Of a stretch of 64,000 nt of DNA, positions 9,124 through 18,490 are shown in pieces. The stretch spans positions 1 through 64,000 of the forward strand of contig JAHYIU010000001.1 of NCBI GenBank assembly GCA_019429425.1, read 5' to 3'. The stretch's first letter is position 1. The number at the start of each line of letters is the position of its first letter. This stretch comes from Candidatus Syntrophosphaera sp. Its GTDB lineage: Bacteria; Cloacimonadota; Cloacimonadia; Cloacimonadales; Cloacimonadaceae. The position numbers and the translations under genes are program-made. A model generated the notes under the pieces. The model searched no databases, had not been told where the DNA came from, and worked only from the letters and a program-made list of their open reading frames with translations.

Positions 9124-9210
9124 CCCTCCCGATCACTACGCTATCATTACGGACTCACTACGGACTTTGTCCGTAATGAGTCCGTATTGACACCGTAATG
9201 ATAAGGGGGG
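9124..9210. repeat. Long palindrome A1 (family A, 11-bp units)
   Basis: This is one of three family-A palindromes. The centre is TTT (9166-9168). The right arm (9169-9210) reads as three 11-bp units and then TAAGGGGGG. The left arm matches its mirror at 34 of 42 positions, so it has decayed. Outside it, the gap 8914-9353 between two minus-strand genes shows nothing else I can support: no tRNA, and no terminator with a T tract. Confidence 0.85.
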
Positions 9211-9353
9211 CGACAGGGGTATGGCATGCTTAAGCTGCAGTCTGGAATAGCTTTGACACTATACTGTGAATTATATTTGCCCGAGCCAAAGCTAATGTTC
9301 TGCTTTTAAACTATCTATGGCCATAAATTGGCCAATCTGGGCCGGGTTGATAC

Positions 9354-10307
9354 TCAGACGTGGTTACGCAGGGCCAGCTCCATTGGATGGGGGTTCAGGT
9401 AGTATTGCTGGGCCAGATAGGGTTGGCCGTATTTGCGCACATAGTGGTTGATCAGGGTGACGGGCACGATCAGGGGCAGCAGGCCGGACCTGTAATTGCT
9501 TATCAGTTCGAGCATTTCGGCTTTCTCCGCCGGGGTCAGGTCCTCTTTGAAATAGCCAAGGATGTGCTGCATCACGTTCTGGTGCTTGGCCCGGGTGGCG
9601 TGGAATGAGGTGGCGCGCATCAGGTTTTCCAGATAGAGGCGGGCAAATTCCTCCGGGTCGTGCTGTTTGACGGATGCCACCAGTTTGCCCATTTCCCTGT
9701 AGAGCTGGGGGTTGTGGGCCATCAGCAGGAGTTTGTGGCGGGTGTGGAAATCGACCAGGCTGCCGGGGGTGAATTTGCTTTTGCGCAGCTTCAGCCAGCG
9801 CTGCATGATGAAGATGCGCTCGATGAAACTCTCGCGCAGCACGGGATCGTGCAGCCGGCCCTCCTCCTCCACGGGCAACAGGGGAAAGGCTTTCATGAAT
9901 TGGCGGGCAAAGATTCCCACGCCCTTTTTCTCGGCCGCTCCGCCTTTGGCTGGATAGACCTTGACCCGTTCCATGCCGCTGGAGGGGGATTTGCTCTTGA
10001 AGACGAAGCCGCAGAGTTCCTTTCCAGCCAGGTCCTGGAGCCTTTTAGCGCTCCAATCCAGCATTCGCTGGGTGTGGTCGATGCCGGTCTGAGTGGTCAG
10101 CAAGAGGGGATTGTCCGCGCTGCCAACCAGGCGCATGGCCTCGCGGGGGATGGGCAGGCCGCATTCGACCTCGGGGCAGACAGGAACGTAAGATACATAT
10201 TTGCCAAGGGTTTCCACCAGCCAGTTGTCATACTTGTGCTGCCCGTCGTAGCGCACCTTGTTGCCCAGCAAACAGGAACTGATGCCCAGGGTCAATACTT
10301 CTTCCAC
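9354..10307 (-). CDS. DUF523 and DUF1722 (YbgA-like) protein
   Basis: This 317-aa protein has two domains. Residues 1-150 are DUF523, with SSCLLGNKVRYDGQHK near 10-25, PVCPEVECGLPIPRE near 42-56 and CGFVFKSKSPSSGM near 99-112; its conserved cysteines suggest metal or cofactor binding. Residues 190-310 are DUF1722 (YbgA-like), rich in HxxL-type helices. The two-domain fusion occurs in many bacteria. Its function is not established, though YbgA-type genes are often near DNA photolyases. It stands alone between palindrome A1 and the CoA-transferase operon. Confidence 0.85.
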   Translation of the reverse strand: MEEVLTLGISSCLLGNKVRYDGQHKYDNWLVETLGKYVSYVPVCPEVECGLPIPREAMRLVGSADNPLLLTTQTGIDHTQRMLDWSAKRLQDLAGKELCGFVFKSKSPSSGMERVKVYPAKGGAAEKKGVGIFARQFMKAFPLLPVEEEGRLHDPVLRESFIERIFIMQRWLKLRKSKFTPGSLVDFHTRHKLLLMAHNPQLYREMGKLVASVKQHDPEEFARLYLENLMRATSFHATRAKHQNVMQHILGYFKEDLTPAEKAEMLELISNYRSGLLPLIVPVTLINHYVRKYGQPYLAQQYYLNPHPMELALRNHV

Positions 10308-10382
10308 TTCTCCTCCATATGGAATAGATAAGGCAGCCGCGAGTTCTGTATCGCGGCCGCCAGGGGTTAAATGTTTTGAGAA

Positions 10383-11030
10383 CTATTTCAGGTTGGCCGG
10401 GATGATCAGCTCGGCCTCGGTGGCTTTGAGCACGTCATCCACGGAAAAACCTTCGCTCACCTCTTTGAGGACCAGGCCCTCGGGAGTCACCTCCAGAACC
10501 GCCATTTCCGTCACGATCAGGTTGACCCGGCCTTTGGCGGTGAGGGGTAAAGTGCACTGTTTCAGGATCTTGGGATTGCCGTGCTTGTCGCAATGCTCCA
10601 TGGCCACGATCACTTGCTTGGCCCCAGTCACCAGGTCCATGGCGCCGCCCATGCCGGGAATGAGCTTGCCCGGGATCATCCAATTGGCGAGGTTTCCCTC
10701 TTGGTCGACCTGCAGGGCGCCCAGCACCGTCATGTCCAGATGCCCGCCGCGAATGATGCCGAAACTGGTGGCGGAATCAAAGAAAGAAGCTCCCGGCAGG
10801 GCTGTGATGAAACCCCCGCCGGCGTTGATCATGTCGGCGTCCTCAAATCCCGCTTCCGGAGCGGGTCCCACGCCCATGATGCCGTTCTCGGATTGGAAGA
10901 CGACATGCACTCCCGGGGGAATGTGGTTGGCCACTTCGGTGGGCAGTCCGATGCCCAGGTTCACGTAATCTCCGTCTTTCAGCTCGCGGGCGATGCGGGC
11001 TCCGATCTGTGCGCGTTTGTCCATGGCCAT
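10383..11030 (-). CDS. 3-oxoacid CoA-transferase, subunit B
   Basis: This 215-aa beta subunit of a family I CoA transferase carries the catalytic glutamate in SENG ([11 protein letters not shown] near 46-56). It also has [11 protein letters not shown] and the glycine-rich [12 protein letters not shown]. Family I enzymes move CoA between acids such as acetate, acetoacetate, butyrate or succinate through a glutamyl-CoA intermediate; the substrate here cannot be read from sequence. It starts 1 nt after subunit A, so the two are co-transcribed. A role in amino-acid or carboxylate fermentation is likely. Confidence 0.92.
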   Translation of the reverse strand: MAMDKRAQIGARIARELKDGDYVNLGIGLPTEVANHIPPGVHVVFQSENGIMGVGPAPEAGFEDADMINAGGGFITALPGASFFDSATSFGIIRGGHLDMTVLGALQVDQEGNLANWMIPGKLIPGMGGAMDLVTGAKQVIVAMEHCDKHGNPKILKQCTLPLTAKGRVNLIVTEMAVLEVTPEGLVLKEVSEGFSVDDVLKATEAELIIPANLK

Positions 11031-11031
11031 C

Positions 11032-11688
11032 TCAATTCTCCTTGCTCATGATGATGTAATTGACGAAGATGCCGGGAGTTACGATCTGCTCCGGATCAAG
11101 CTCGCCTGCTTCCACGATCTCGTCGACCTCGGCGATGGTGGTTCGGCCCGCCATGGCCATGATGGGATTGCTGTTGCGCGCGGTTTTGCGGTAGATCAGG
11201 TTTCCCGCCTTGTCGGCCTTCCAGGCGCGGATGATGGCAAAATCGCTGGGGATCGCGGGCTCCAGGATGTAGTCCTTGCCGTCAATGTTGATGATCTGCT
11301 TGCCTTCCTGCACAACGGTTCCCAGACCCGTGGGGGTGAGGATCCCGCCCAGTCCGGTCCCGTAGGCACGGCACCTTTCCATCAGGGTTCCCTGGGGTAT
11401 CAGCTCGACCTTGATCTCGCCGGAATTCATCTGGTTTTGGATCTCCCGGTTGGTGCCGGTGTGGGAAACCTGGGCGCTTTTCAATTGATGGTTCACCACC
11501 AGCTTGCCCACGCCGCGGTTTTCCCAGTCCGAGGCGATGACGATCATATGCAGGTCTTTGGTCCCGGCTGCCACGATGGCGTCAATGATGGTCTCCGGGG
11601 CCCCCACAGCCAGGAATCCTCCGATGGCGACGCGGCTGTGCGGTTCGATCATGGCGGCTGCTTCTTCCGCCGTTATCAGCTTGAACAT
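11032..11688 (-). CDS. 3-oxoacid CoA-transferase, subunit A
   Basis: This 218-aa alpha subunit pairs with the gene just downstream. The CoA-binding signature [18 protein letters not shown] is near residue 20, followed by [30 protein letters not shown], typical of AtoD/ScoA proteins. The start ATG at 11688 is preceded by AAGGAGAAGC, a good ribosome-binding site. It is the first gene of a two-gene operon. Separate alpha and beta chains are the bacterial norm, as opposed to the fused mitochondrial form. Confidence 0.92.
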   Translation of the reverse strand: MFKLITAEEAAAMIEPHSRVAIGGFLAVGAPETIIDAIVAAGTKDLHMIVIASDWENRGVGKLVVNHQLKSAQVSHTGTNREIQNQMNSGEIKVELIPQGTLMERCRAYGTGLGGILTPTGLGTVVQEGKQIINIDGKDYILEPAIPSDFAIIRAWKADKAGNLIYRKTARNSNPIMAMAGRTTIAEVDEIVEAGELDPEQIVTPGIFVNYIIMSKEN

Positions 11689-11743
11689 TGCTTCTCCTTG
11701 GGGTGTGAATGATATTTGTGGGCAGGAAAAAACACCCGCCGCT

Positions 11744-13072
11744 TTATGTCAATAGATAGTCCTGGACGCGGTGGACATCCTCGCTGTTGAGCAGCACTTC
11801 CAGATAGATCCCGTCCGCGCGGTATTCCTCGGCCTGGATCACGGCTATCTCGTGCAGCAGCGAGGCCAGGGCGCCCTTGTCGTATGGCAAAAGCATCTTG
11901 CAGAGCTGGTTTTGGAACAGGCTGGCCTCTACGGTTTGCAGCAGGTCCTCGATGCGCTCCCTTTCCAGCGCGGAGATGGTGATCGCCTCAGGATGGCGCC
12001 TCTTAACAAGGGTGAGGTAGGTGCCCTCAACCAGATCAGTCTTGTTCAGGACCAGGACCTGCGGGATGGACGCGGCCCCGATCTCGGCCAGGACACAGTT
12101 CACCTGTTCCATGTAATAATCGTGCCGCTGGTCGGAAACATCCACGATATGCAGGAGCAGATCAGCGTCGTTGACCTCCATCAAAGTCGCGCTGAATGAG
12201 GCAACCAGGTGGTGGGGCAGGTTCGAGATGAAGCCCACCGTGTCTGAGATCACGACCGGAAATGAGACTGAGAGCTTGAGCTGCCTTGAGGTGGAGTCCA
12301 GAGTGGCGAAAAGGCGGTCCTCAACCAGCACGCCGGCCTCGGTGAGGGCGTTGAACAGAGTTGATTTGCCGGCATTGGTGTAGCCGACGAGGCAGATCTT
12401 CTTGGTTTTGCCGCGCTGCTTGCGCTGGGTTTCTTTCTGATGCTTGATGGTTTCGATGGCCTGGTTGATCTTGCGGATCTGCTGGCGGATCAGGCGTTTG
12501 TCGATCTCGATCTGCTTTTCGCCCATTCCTCGCGTGGCTGTGCCGCCGGCCGACCGTGCCGAGCCGCGTTCCTTGTCAAAATGGCCCCATAGCCTGCGCA
12601 GGCGGGGAAGCTGGTATTGCAATTCGGCCAAACGCACCTGCAGCTTGGCTTCGCGGGTTCGGGCATGGTCGTGGAAGATGGAGAGGATCACCTCGGTGCG
12701 GTCGATGACGCGGATGCTGTGGTCCTTTTCGATATTGCGGGCCTGGATCGGATTCAGTTCCTCGTTGACGATCAGGACGTCCGCCCCGGCCTGATGCATC
12801 TTGTAGCTTGTCTCTTCCAGGAAACCTTTGCCGAAAAAGCTGCCCCGCTCGGGGTGGTTGCGCCTCTGGGTGTAGCGGCCCAAAACCTCGATCCCGGCTG
12901 TGTCGGCCAGCCTTTCCAGTTCGTCCAGGGAATCGTTGACGTCAGTTTCGCTTTCGCCCTGGCGGATGATGGCCGCCAGAAAAGCCGTCTTGTCCTGCTT
13001 CTCCAGGTCTTCCCAGGACTCCTGCTCGAGGTCGTATTCCTCCACCAGATAGTCTTTTTCTTCGTCGCGCAT
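11744..13072 (-). CDS. hflX: GTPase HflX
   Basis: This ribosome-associated GTPase acts on 50S subunits and stalled or hibernating ribosomes under stress. The 442-aa length is normal. The N-terminal HflX domain includes the GTP-independent nucleotide-binding region and NPIQARNIE; a coiled-coil linker is seen near RQQIRKINQAIETIKHQ. The G domain has GYTNAGKSTLFNAL, DTVGFISNLPHHLVASF (the family's DTVGFI) and NKTDLV. A C-terminal extension of about 60 residues follows. It is separated from the CoA transferase by 55 nt and from the upstream secreted-protein gene by 22 nt. Confidence 0.95.
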   Translation of the reverse strand: MRDEEKDYLVEEYDLEQESWEDLEKQDKTAFLAAIIRQGESETDVNDSLDELERLADTAGIEVLGRYTQRRNHPERGSFFGKGFLEETSYKMHQAGADVLIVNEELNPIQARNIEKDHSIRVIDRTEVILSIFHDHARTREAKLQVRLAELQYQLPRLRRLWGHFDKERGSARSAGGTATRGMGEKQIEIDKRLIRQQIRKINQAIETIKHQKETQRKQRGKTKKICLVGYTNAGKSTLFNALTEAGVLVEDRLFATLDSTSRQLKLSVSFPVVISDTVGFISNLPHHLVASFSATLMEVNDADLLLHIVDVSDQRHDYYMEQVNCVLAEIGAASIPQVLVLNKTDLVEGTYLTLVKRRHPEAITISALERERIEDLLQTVEASLFQNQLCKMLLPYDKGALASLLHEIAVIQAEEYRADGIYLEVLLNSEDVHRVQDYLLT

Positions 13073-13094
13073 GTCTCTCCTGTAAAGGTTTTAC

Positions 13095-13943
13095 TCAGTT
13101 GCTGATCTTGGTGCCGCGGGCGTCCTTCCTGCCAGGCGAACTGTCGTAGATCTCCACATTGTAATAGATCACGGCGATACAGTCGCGGGGATATTCGCCG
13201 TGGAAAAAGCTGTGCATGAGGTTGACATACTGGACCACCTGGCGTTCGTAGGTGCTGAGCTTGGGATCCAGCGGATGCAGCAAACGCGCGATCTGCTTGA
13301 CCTTGAAGGTGGGGATGTCCATCCAGACCGTTACGCAGGCGGGATTCAGCATCTGGTTGATGAAGGTCTGGGTGTTGTAGCCCGGCTCAGAATAGAGTTC
13401 CAGAGAAACCAGCCGGTTCGGGCTGAAGTTCTTTTCCGCGTTGATATACAGGCTGTCCAGGATGTCCAGCTTGACGTCCAGGCCCTCTTCCATGTTGGCC
13501 CGCAGCAGCGCGATCAGTTCCGCGATTTTGTCCTCTGGCGGCAAAAAGCCCATGCCCTTGATGGCGTTGTTGAGCTTGAAGCGGGAGTCCTTGCGCGCGG
13601 CGCCGTAGGTGGCGACTATCCCGTTGTGCGGTCCGGCGAGTTGCGGGCTGCGCGTGGCTTCCCGGCCCTTGGTGAGCATCTCGCGGAAGATGTCCAGATA
13701 TTCCCTGCGCTGGTTTCTGTTCCAGTCCCAAAACGATTGGGGGAACTCCACCAATGGGAAATCCTGCCAATCACTGTCCACCTGGGCGCGGATGCTGGTT
13801 GCGCCGGCCTCCGGAGTGATGGCGGTTTTTTGCACGCTGTAGCCTTCCTGCCAGAATGTGGCGGGATCGATAACGTCTTCGGCGCGCAGAAGGCCGATTA
13901 CTATCAGCAAGCCGAAAACGCAAAGGATGAGTATCTTTTCCAT
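13095..13943 (-). CDS. Secreted protein of unknown function
   Basis: I do not recognise a family. The 282-aa product has an N-terminal signal peptide (about residues 1-21, ending LLRAED). A mixed globular domain follows with FWDWNRNQRREYLDIFREM near 91-109 and an Asp/Pro-rich tail. There are no cysteine motifs, lipobox or sorting domain except an isolated cysteine near 214. It sits 2 nt from the DUF3795 gene and just upstream of hflX, so it is probably in the same operon. It may be a periplasmic protein of this lineage. Confidence 0.6.
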   Translation of the reverse strand: MEKILILCVFGLLIVIGLLRAEDVIDPATFWQEGYSVQKTAITPEAGATSIRAQVDSDWQDFPLVEFPQSFWDWNRNQRREYLDIFREMLTKGREATRSPQLAGPHNGIVATYGAARKDSRFKLNNAIKGMGFLPPEDKIAELIALLRANMEEGLDVKLDILDSLYINAEKNFSPNRLVSLELYSEPGYNTQTFINQMLNPACVTVWMDIPTFKVKQIARLLHPLDPKLSTYERQVVQYVNLMHSFFHGEYPRDCIAVIYYNVEIYDSSPGRKDARGTKISN

Positions 13944-13945
13944 GT

Positions 13946-14281
13946 TTAACTCCTATGGGATTCGATGTTTTCCTTGGCCGCGGGAACCGCCTGGTAGAGA
14001 AATGCGTTGGTCTGGCAGGGGAAATCCCCGCATTCCGCGCAGCTTTGGAATCCTTTGCCCACCACGCAGGCGCGGATGGGGCAGTTGTTGCACCAGTTGA
14101 AATGAACGCCCTCGCTCATGCAGCCATCGCAATTGATTTCTGCAGCAGTTAGTTGGGTGTCGTAATTCTTGCTCCAGCGGATGGCGATATCCGCTTTCTT
14201 TTCCGTGTCTCCGGACTTGGTGGCCAGATAGCATTCGCAGGCCAGGCAATCAAGTCCGCAGGCCGAGCTTGGTTTAGTCAT
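13946..14281 (-). CDS. DUF3795-type cysteine-rich protein
   Basis: This 111-aa protein has about a dozen cysteines in the DUF3795 pattern: CGLDCLACECYLAT near 8-21, CDGCMSE near 51-57, CNNCPIRACV near 64-73 and CAECGDFPC near 81-89. The spacing suggests zinc or iron-sulfur binding; the function is unknown. Its start codon overlaps the end of trmFO by 8 nt, so translation is likely coupled, and the secreted unknown follows 2 nt later. Confidence 0.8.
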   Translation of the reverse strand: MTKPSSACGLDCLACECYLATKSGDTEKKADIAIRWSKNYDTQLTAAEINCDGCMSEGVHFNWCNNCPIRACVVGKGFQSCAECGDFPCQTNAFLYQAVPAAKENIESHRS

Positions 14282-15581
14282 CTTCTTCTCCCAGATATAT
14301 TTGCAGAGCCGCCAGGCTGCGCCGGGACAGGCTCAGTTTCTTTTCCTTCTTGTCCCTGATGGGGGTTTCCAACGCGGGAAGCAAGCCGAAATTGGCGTTC
14401 AGGGGCTGAAAACCTTTGGTGGCCTGATCGATCAAACGCCGCCAGAGCTGGCCCAGAATCGTTTCCGGCGGCAGCATACCGATCCCTTCGGCCAGGATCT
14501 TGGCTACCAAAAGCCCGGTGGCGACGCATTCCATATAGCCCTCCACCCCGCTCAGTTGCCCGGCCACAAAGACGTTGCGGGCGTTTTTCAAAGTCAGGTT
14601 GGGATACAGGACCTGCGGCGCATTCAGATAGCTGTTGCGGTGGATGGAGCCGTAGCGCAGGAATTCCGCCTGTTCCAAGCCGGGGATCATCCTCAGGATC
14701 CTTTTTTGCTCCGGATAGCGTAGCATGGTCTGGCAACCGACCAGATTGTAGGCGGTTTGGTCCTTGTTTTCCGTCCTGAGTTGCAGCACCGCGAAGGGTT
14801 TCTTGCCATCCTTTTCCAAGCCCATGGGACGCATAACCCCGTGCGCCAGAGTGTCTTTGCCCCGCCGGGCCAGTTCCTCGATGGGGGTGCAGTTCTCGTA
14901 GTAAGAAAACTCCAGTTCCCGGAAAAACTCATTCTCAAACTCCCGCGCCTGGTGCTTTTCGCCGGCCAGTAGGGCATCCACGAAGGCGTAGTACACGTCC
15001 CGGGTGAAAGGGCAGTTCAGATAATCCGCGTCGCCCTTGTCATAGCGGTCTTTGCGGTATATTTTGCTGAGGTCCAGGCTGTCCGCGGACACGATGGGTG
15101 CAATGGCGTCGAAGAAATAGAGCTGTTCAGAGCCCAGAAGCCTTTGCAGTTCACGCATCAGGTCATCGGAGGTGAGCGGTCCGGTGCAGAGTATGCAGGC
15201 CCCTTCGGGAAATTTGGATACTTCTTCCCGGATGAGTTCGATCCGGGGGTGCTGTTCTATACGATCGCTAACTGTTTGGGCAAACAGCTCCCGATCCACG
15301 GCCAAAGCGTGACCCGCCGGCACGGAGCAGCTTTCGGCGATAGGGAGGAGCTTCGATCCCAGCAGGCGAACCTCTTCCTTCAGCAAGCCGGACGCGGTAT
15401 CCAGGAGAGTGGATTTGAGGGAATTGCTACACACCAGTTCCGCCGCCAGGCCTGTCTGATGGGCGGGGGTCATTTTGTCCGGCCGCATCTCGTAGAGCCG
15501 GACCGGAAGGCCCAAGTCTGCCAGATACAGCGCGGCCTCGCTGCCAGCCAGGCCGGCCCCGATGATGTTTATCGCCGCCAA
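14274..15581 (-). CDS. trmFO: Methylenetetrahydrofolate-tRNA-(uracil-5-)-methyltransferase TrmFO
   Basis: TrmFO makes 5-methyluridine 54 in the tRNA T-loop, using methylene-THF and FADH2. The 435-aa length is normal. The FAD-binding N-terminus IIGAGLAGSEAALYLA is followed by YEMRP, the family motif CSNSLKS near 51-57, and a C-terminal VAGQLSGVEGYMECVATGLL. The start overlaps the flippase-like gene by 13 nt. Together with mnmE the window encodes two folate/FAD-linked tRNA uridine modification enzymes. Confidence 0.95.
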   Translation of the reverse strand: MAAINIIGAGLAGSEAALYLADLGLPVRLYEMRPDKMTPAHQTGLAAELVCSNSLKSTLLDTASGLLKEEVRLLGSKLLPIAESCSVPAGHALAVDRELFAQTVSDRIEQHPRIELIREEVSKFPEGACILCTGPLTSDDLMRELQRLLGSEQLYFFDAIAPIVSADSLDLSKIYRKDRYDKGDADYLNCPFTRDVYYAFVDALLAGEKHQAREFENEFFRELEFSYYENCTPIEELARRGKDTLAHGVMRPMGLEKDGKKPFAVLQLRTENKDQTAYNLVGCQTMLRYPEQKRILRMIPGLEQAEFLRYGSIHRNSYLNAPQVLYPNLTLKNARNVFVAGQLSGVEGYMECVATGLLVAKILAEGIGMLPPETILGQLWRRLIDQATKGFQPLNANFGLLPALETPIRDKKEKKLSLSRRSLAALQIYLGEEDD

Positions 15582-16462
15582 TGCAGGTGTCCCGGAAGCT
15601 TTTTCAAAGTGAAGAAAATCAGCGCGCCCACCAGTCCGGATAGTACCTCATGGATGATGAAGACCATCAGGGTGCTGCCCACAATCTGTTCCTGGGCGAG
15701 GCCGATCTCGGACAGGAAATGGATGGCGAAAATTTCCTTGAATCCCAGCCCGGCATAGGTGATCGGGATGCTGTGGGAGATGTTGGACAGGCTCATCCGC
15801 GTCAGCACTTCGGCAAAATTGACGGGCTGGGTCCGCATCAGGATCAGCCAGTACTGCAGATAATTGAGCAGCGTGGTCAGGATCAGGAGTCCAACAATGC
15901 GCGGGGCGGGGCGCAGAGAGGCTTTGCGGAGGTCCTTCCAGTGCTTGTTCAGGGCCAGCAGGAAATAGCCCCAGATGGGAAAAGTCGCCAGCCCGATCAG
16001 CAGCGCCAATCTGAGCCCGAGAGGTATGCCAATGGGGAGGAAGATCAAGGACAGAGCGGCAAAAAGCAGCAGTGCCCAGGTCACCAGGGTGCGCTCATAG
16101 AGAAAGGCATAAGCTGAATCCCGCACACTGCTGTTGTCTATAAAGGCTGTTTTACCCACCAAGCCCAAACCTCCGGGCAGGGCGAAACGCAGCGCCTGGC
16201 CGATCAGATATGATCTGCCAACCTCAGGCCAGTTCGGTCGGTAGAGGGGATTGATCTGCAGCGACCAGCCCCACACCAGGGCAAGCCCCAAATGACGAAA
16301 CAAAGACAGACTTAGCAGGGACAGCAGCAGCCAGGGGGGCAGATTGAACATGCTGGCAAAGACCATCGCCATGTCGATCTTGCGGAAAATGCTCCACAGG
16401 ATCAGTACGGTTATCCCCATCTTGAGGGCAAAGATCAGGATGTTGCTTACTTTCTTATTCAA
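15569..16462 (-). CDS. Lysylphosphatidylglycerol synthase TM-like (UPF0104) membrane protein
   Basis: This polytopic protein has about eight membrane segments, of the AglD/MprF flippase-domain superfamily. Typical features are FALPGGLGLVGKTAFI and the C-terminal SISHSIPITYAGLGFKEIFAI followed by EVLSGLVGALIF. I place the start at TTG 16462, 6 nt after AGAGGG and just past the malic-enzyme stop. It gives MNKKVSNILIF, while the longer ATG frame from 16552 would overlap malic enzyme by 80 nt. The substrate is unknown; relatives act on lipid-linked or aminoacylated lipids. Confidence 0.75.
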   Translation of the reverse strand: MNKKVSNILIFALKMGITVLILWSIFRKIDMAMVFASMFNLPPWLLLSLLSLSLFRHLGLALVWGWSLQINPLYRPNWPEVGRSYLIGQALRFALPGGLGLVGKTAFIDNSSVRDSAYAFLYERTLVTWALLLFAALSLIFLPIGIPLGLRLALLIGLATFPIWGYFLLALNKHWKDLRKASLRPAPRIVGLLILTTLLNYLQYWLILMRTQPVNFAEVLTRMSLSNISHSIPITYAGLGFKEIFAIHFLSEIGLAQEQIVGSTLMVFIIHEVLSGLVGALIFFTLKKLPGHLHWRR

Positions 16463-16472
16463 AAAACGCCCT

Positions 16473-17933
16473 CTAAGCCGGCAGAACACTCTTCCGGGCA
16501 TGTTCCAAGGCTTGTAGAACCAGATCCCGTGGCGGCTTATCGATGCTTCCATCCTCCATCATGCTCTGGCAGAGGGAACGTGCAGCATGGATCTGAGCGT
16601 CGGCCAAGGCATAAACCTCATCCCGGGATAGGGGCAGCCGCGCCACTTCGTCCTGTATGGCCTGCATCGCCACATCCGCTGCCACATGGGCAAAAAGCCC
16701 TGACTCATCCATGCGGGGAATGATGCTGTCAGTTGAGATACCGCGCGCGGCGGCAAAATCAGCCAGGGAATGGGCCGCCCGGATCGCCATCGCGTCTGTG
16801 ATCTTGCTTGCACGCACGAGCAGAGAGCCTTTCAGGATGCCGGGAAAGCCGCAGGAATTGTTGATCTGGTTGGCAAAATCGCCCCGTCCGGTGGCCACGA
16901 TGAAGGCCCCGGCGGCTTTGGCCTCATGGGGATAGATCTCCGGGACCGGATTGGCACAGGCGAAAACGATCGAGCGGGCCGCCATGCGCCTGATCCAATC
17001 TGGTTTCACGGTGCGCGGTCCAGGCGTGGAAAGCGAGATTAAAACATCCGCCCCCTCAATTGCCTCTTCCATTGTCTGCATCCGCCCCGGATTGCTGATC
17101 CGCGCGAGCTCCCATTGCCTGAATTTATCAGGGTTCCGGGCCAGGTCTTCGCGTCCCGCATGGAGTCCGCCCTTGCTGTCGAACATGATCAATTTGTCCG
17201 GATCGAGCCCGCTCTGGAGCAGGAAACTGGCGATCGTGGTATTGGAAGCTCCAGCTCCAAAGAGCACCGCGCGGATCTCTCCGATCTTCTTTCCAGCCAG
17301 CTGCAAAGCGTTGATCAAGCCGGCCAAAGTCACGCAGGCCGTGCCTTGGGCGTCGTCGTGCCAGACCGGGATGGCGCAGGACTGGCGCAGTTCATCCAAA
17401 ACCCGGTAACAGTTAGGTTGGGAAATATCCTCCAGATTGACCGCGCCCACGCTGGGCTCCAGCATTTTCACGAAGTCGATCAGTTTGGCCGGATCCGGCT
17501 TGCCGTCCGGACCGCGGTCGTTGACGCAAAGCGCGATGGCGTCCAGCCCGGCCAGATACTTCATCAGCATCGCCTTGCCTTCCATGACCCCCATTCCGCC
17601 GGCCACGCCGCAGTCTCCATCGCCCAAAACCCTTGTGCTGTCTGAGACCACGGCCACGAGGTTGCCCCGGTTGCTCAGCTCAAAGGATGCGTCCTGGTCG
17701 TCGCGGATGGTGGTGGAAACGCTGGATACGCCTGGAGTGTACCACACATTGAACCAATTGAAATCCCAGATCCCAGCCTTGGGCAGGGTCTGCATCTTGC
17801 CCCGGTAGTGGCGGTGCATCAGTTCGGAGAGCTTTTTCAGAAACGCGGTCTGAGCCTCCGCCCGCTGCCCGGGAGGGAAATTCGCGGCAAAATATTCTCT
17901 CAGATTGGCCAGGTCACTGCGCAGTTCATCCAT
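16473..17933 (-). CDS. Malic enzyme (oxaloacetate-decarboxylating malate dehydrogenase)
   Basis: The enzyme oxidatively decarboxylates malate to pyruvate, linking the C4 acids to pyruvate. The 486-aa protein has the catalytic malic domain (YTPGVSSVS, then SDSTRVLGDGD and GGMGVMEGKAMLMK near 105-125). It also has IPVWHDDAQGTA, where the two Asp ligands reside, and an NAD(P) domain with FGAGASNTT near 226. The N-terminal 45 residues are longer than usual. It has no phosphotransacetylase tail, unlike MaeB. The cofactor is undetermined. It faces the glycosyltransferase genes across palindrome A2. Confidence 0.9.
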   Translation of the reverse strand: MDELRSDLANLREYFAANFPPGQRAEAQTAFLKKLSELMHRHYRGKMQTLPKAGIWDFNWFNVWYTPGVSSVSTTIRDDQDASFELSNRGNLVAVVSDSTRVLGDGDCGVAGGMGVMEGKAMLMKYLAGLDAIALCVNDRGPDGKPDPAKLIDFVKMLEPSVGAVNLEDISQPNCYRVLDELRQSCAIPVWHDDAQGTACVTLAGLINALQLAGKKIGEIRAVLFGAGASNTTIASFLLQSGLDPDKLIMFDSKGGLHAGREDLARNPDKFRQWELARISNPGRMQTMEEAIEGADVLISLSTPGPRTVKPDWIRRMAARSIVFACANPVPEIYPHEAKAAGAFIVATGRGDFANQINNSCGFPGILKGSLLVRASKITDAMAIRAAHSLADFAAARGISTDSIIPRMDESGLFAHVAADVAMQAIQDEVARLPLSRDEVYALADAQIHAARSLCQSMMEDGSIDKPPRDLVLQALEHARKSVLPA

Positions 17934-18190
17934 TTAATAATCCTGTTCTTTTTTGGAAAAACCAGTTTTGTAATAGGGTGATTGTTGTCAATCTACTTTA
18001 CGCGAGGTGGGGCAAATTTAGGATGGACTGGGCTTACAGGTATTCTTAAAATCATTCTTATCAGTACCTTAAGAGCCAATTGCGTGTTTTTCCCTTCCTG
18101 TCCCAAGCGCCCTTCGCCTCCTCATACGATGCACTATTATATTCATTTGATCACAGATAACTATATTTTCGCCATGCATTTATCCCTTGC

Positions 18191-18279
18191 CCTCTCTTGA
18201 TCAATACGGTGTCAATACGGACTCATTACGGACAAAGTCCGTAATGAGTCCGTATTGACACCGTATTGATAAGGGGGGC
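18191..18279. repeat. Long palindrome A2 (family A, 11-bp units)
   Basis: Arms 18201-18233 and 18237-18269 are perfect 33-bp inverted repeats around AAA (18234-18236). Each arm is three 11-bp units: TCAATACGGTG, TCAATACGGAC, TCATTACGGAC. The right side continues TAAGGGGGG; the left flank is a degraded mirror of it. It lies between divergent genes (malic enzyme minus, glycosyltransferase plus), so it is not a terminator of either. The remainder of 17934-18490 shows no gene I can support. TTGACA occurs at 18439-18444 without a convincing -10. Confidence 0.92.
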
Positions 18280-18490
18280 CATGGCATAAAGTTCTGTGGA
18301 TCTGCGGCAGGCAAAACGTCCGGAAGCCTTGATCCAAGAGGCCTAACGCCGTGTTCATCCCGATCAGGAAAGAAGGGTGTCAGTAGGAAAATCCGGTGCC
18401 AGGCTCTCCCCCGGTTGAGATCAGAGGCGAAAAAAGTCTTGACAGCAAAGCATTTGCAACAAACAAGCGTTTGGAGAGAAGGACTTGAAA

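Noticed and set aside
9124-9210. Palindromes as ordinary rho-independent terminators
   Set aside because: No T tract follows the stems, arms are much longer than usual, and three of the five lie between divergent genes where nothing needs terminating.
17982-18200. 72-aa frame upstream of palindrome A2
   Set aside because: No ribosome-binding site, family or conserved composition; ends in the palindrome.
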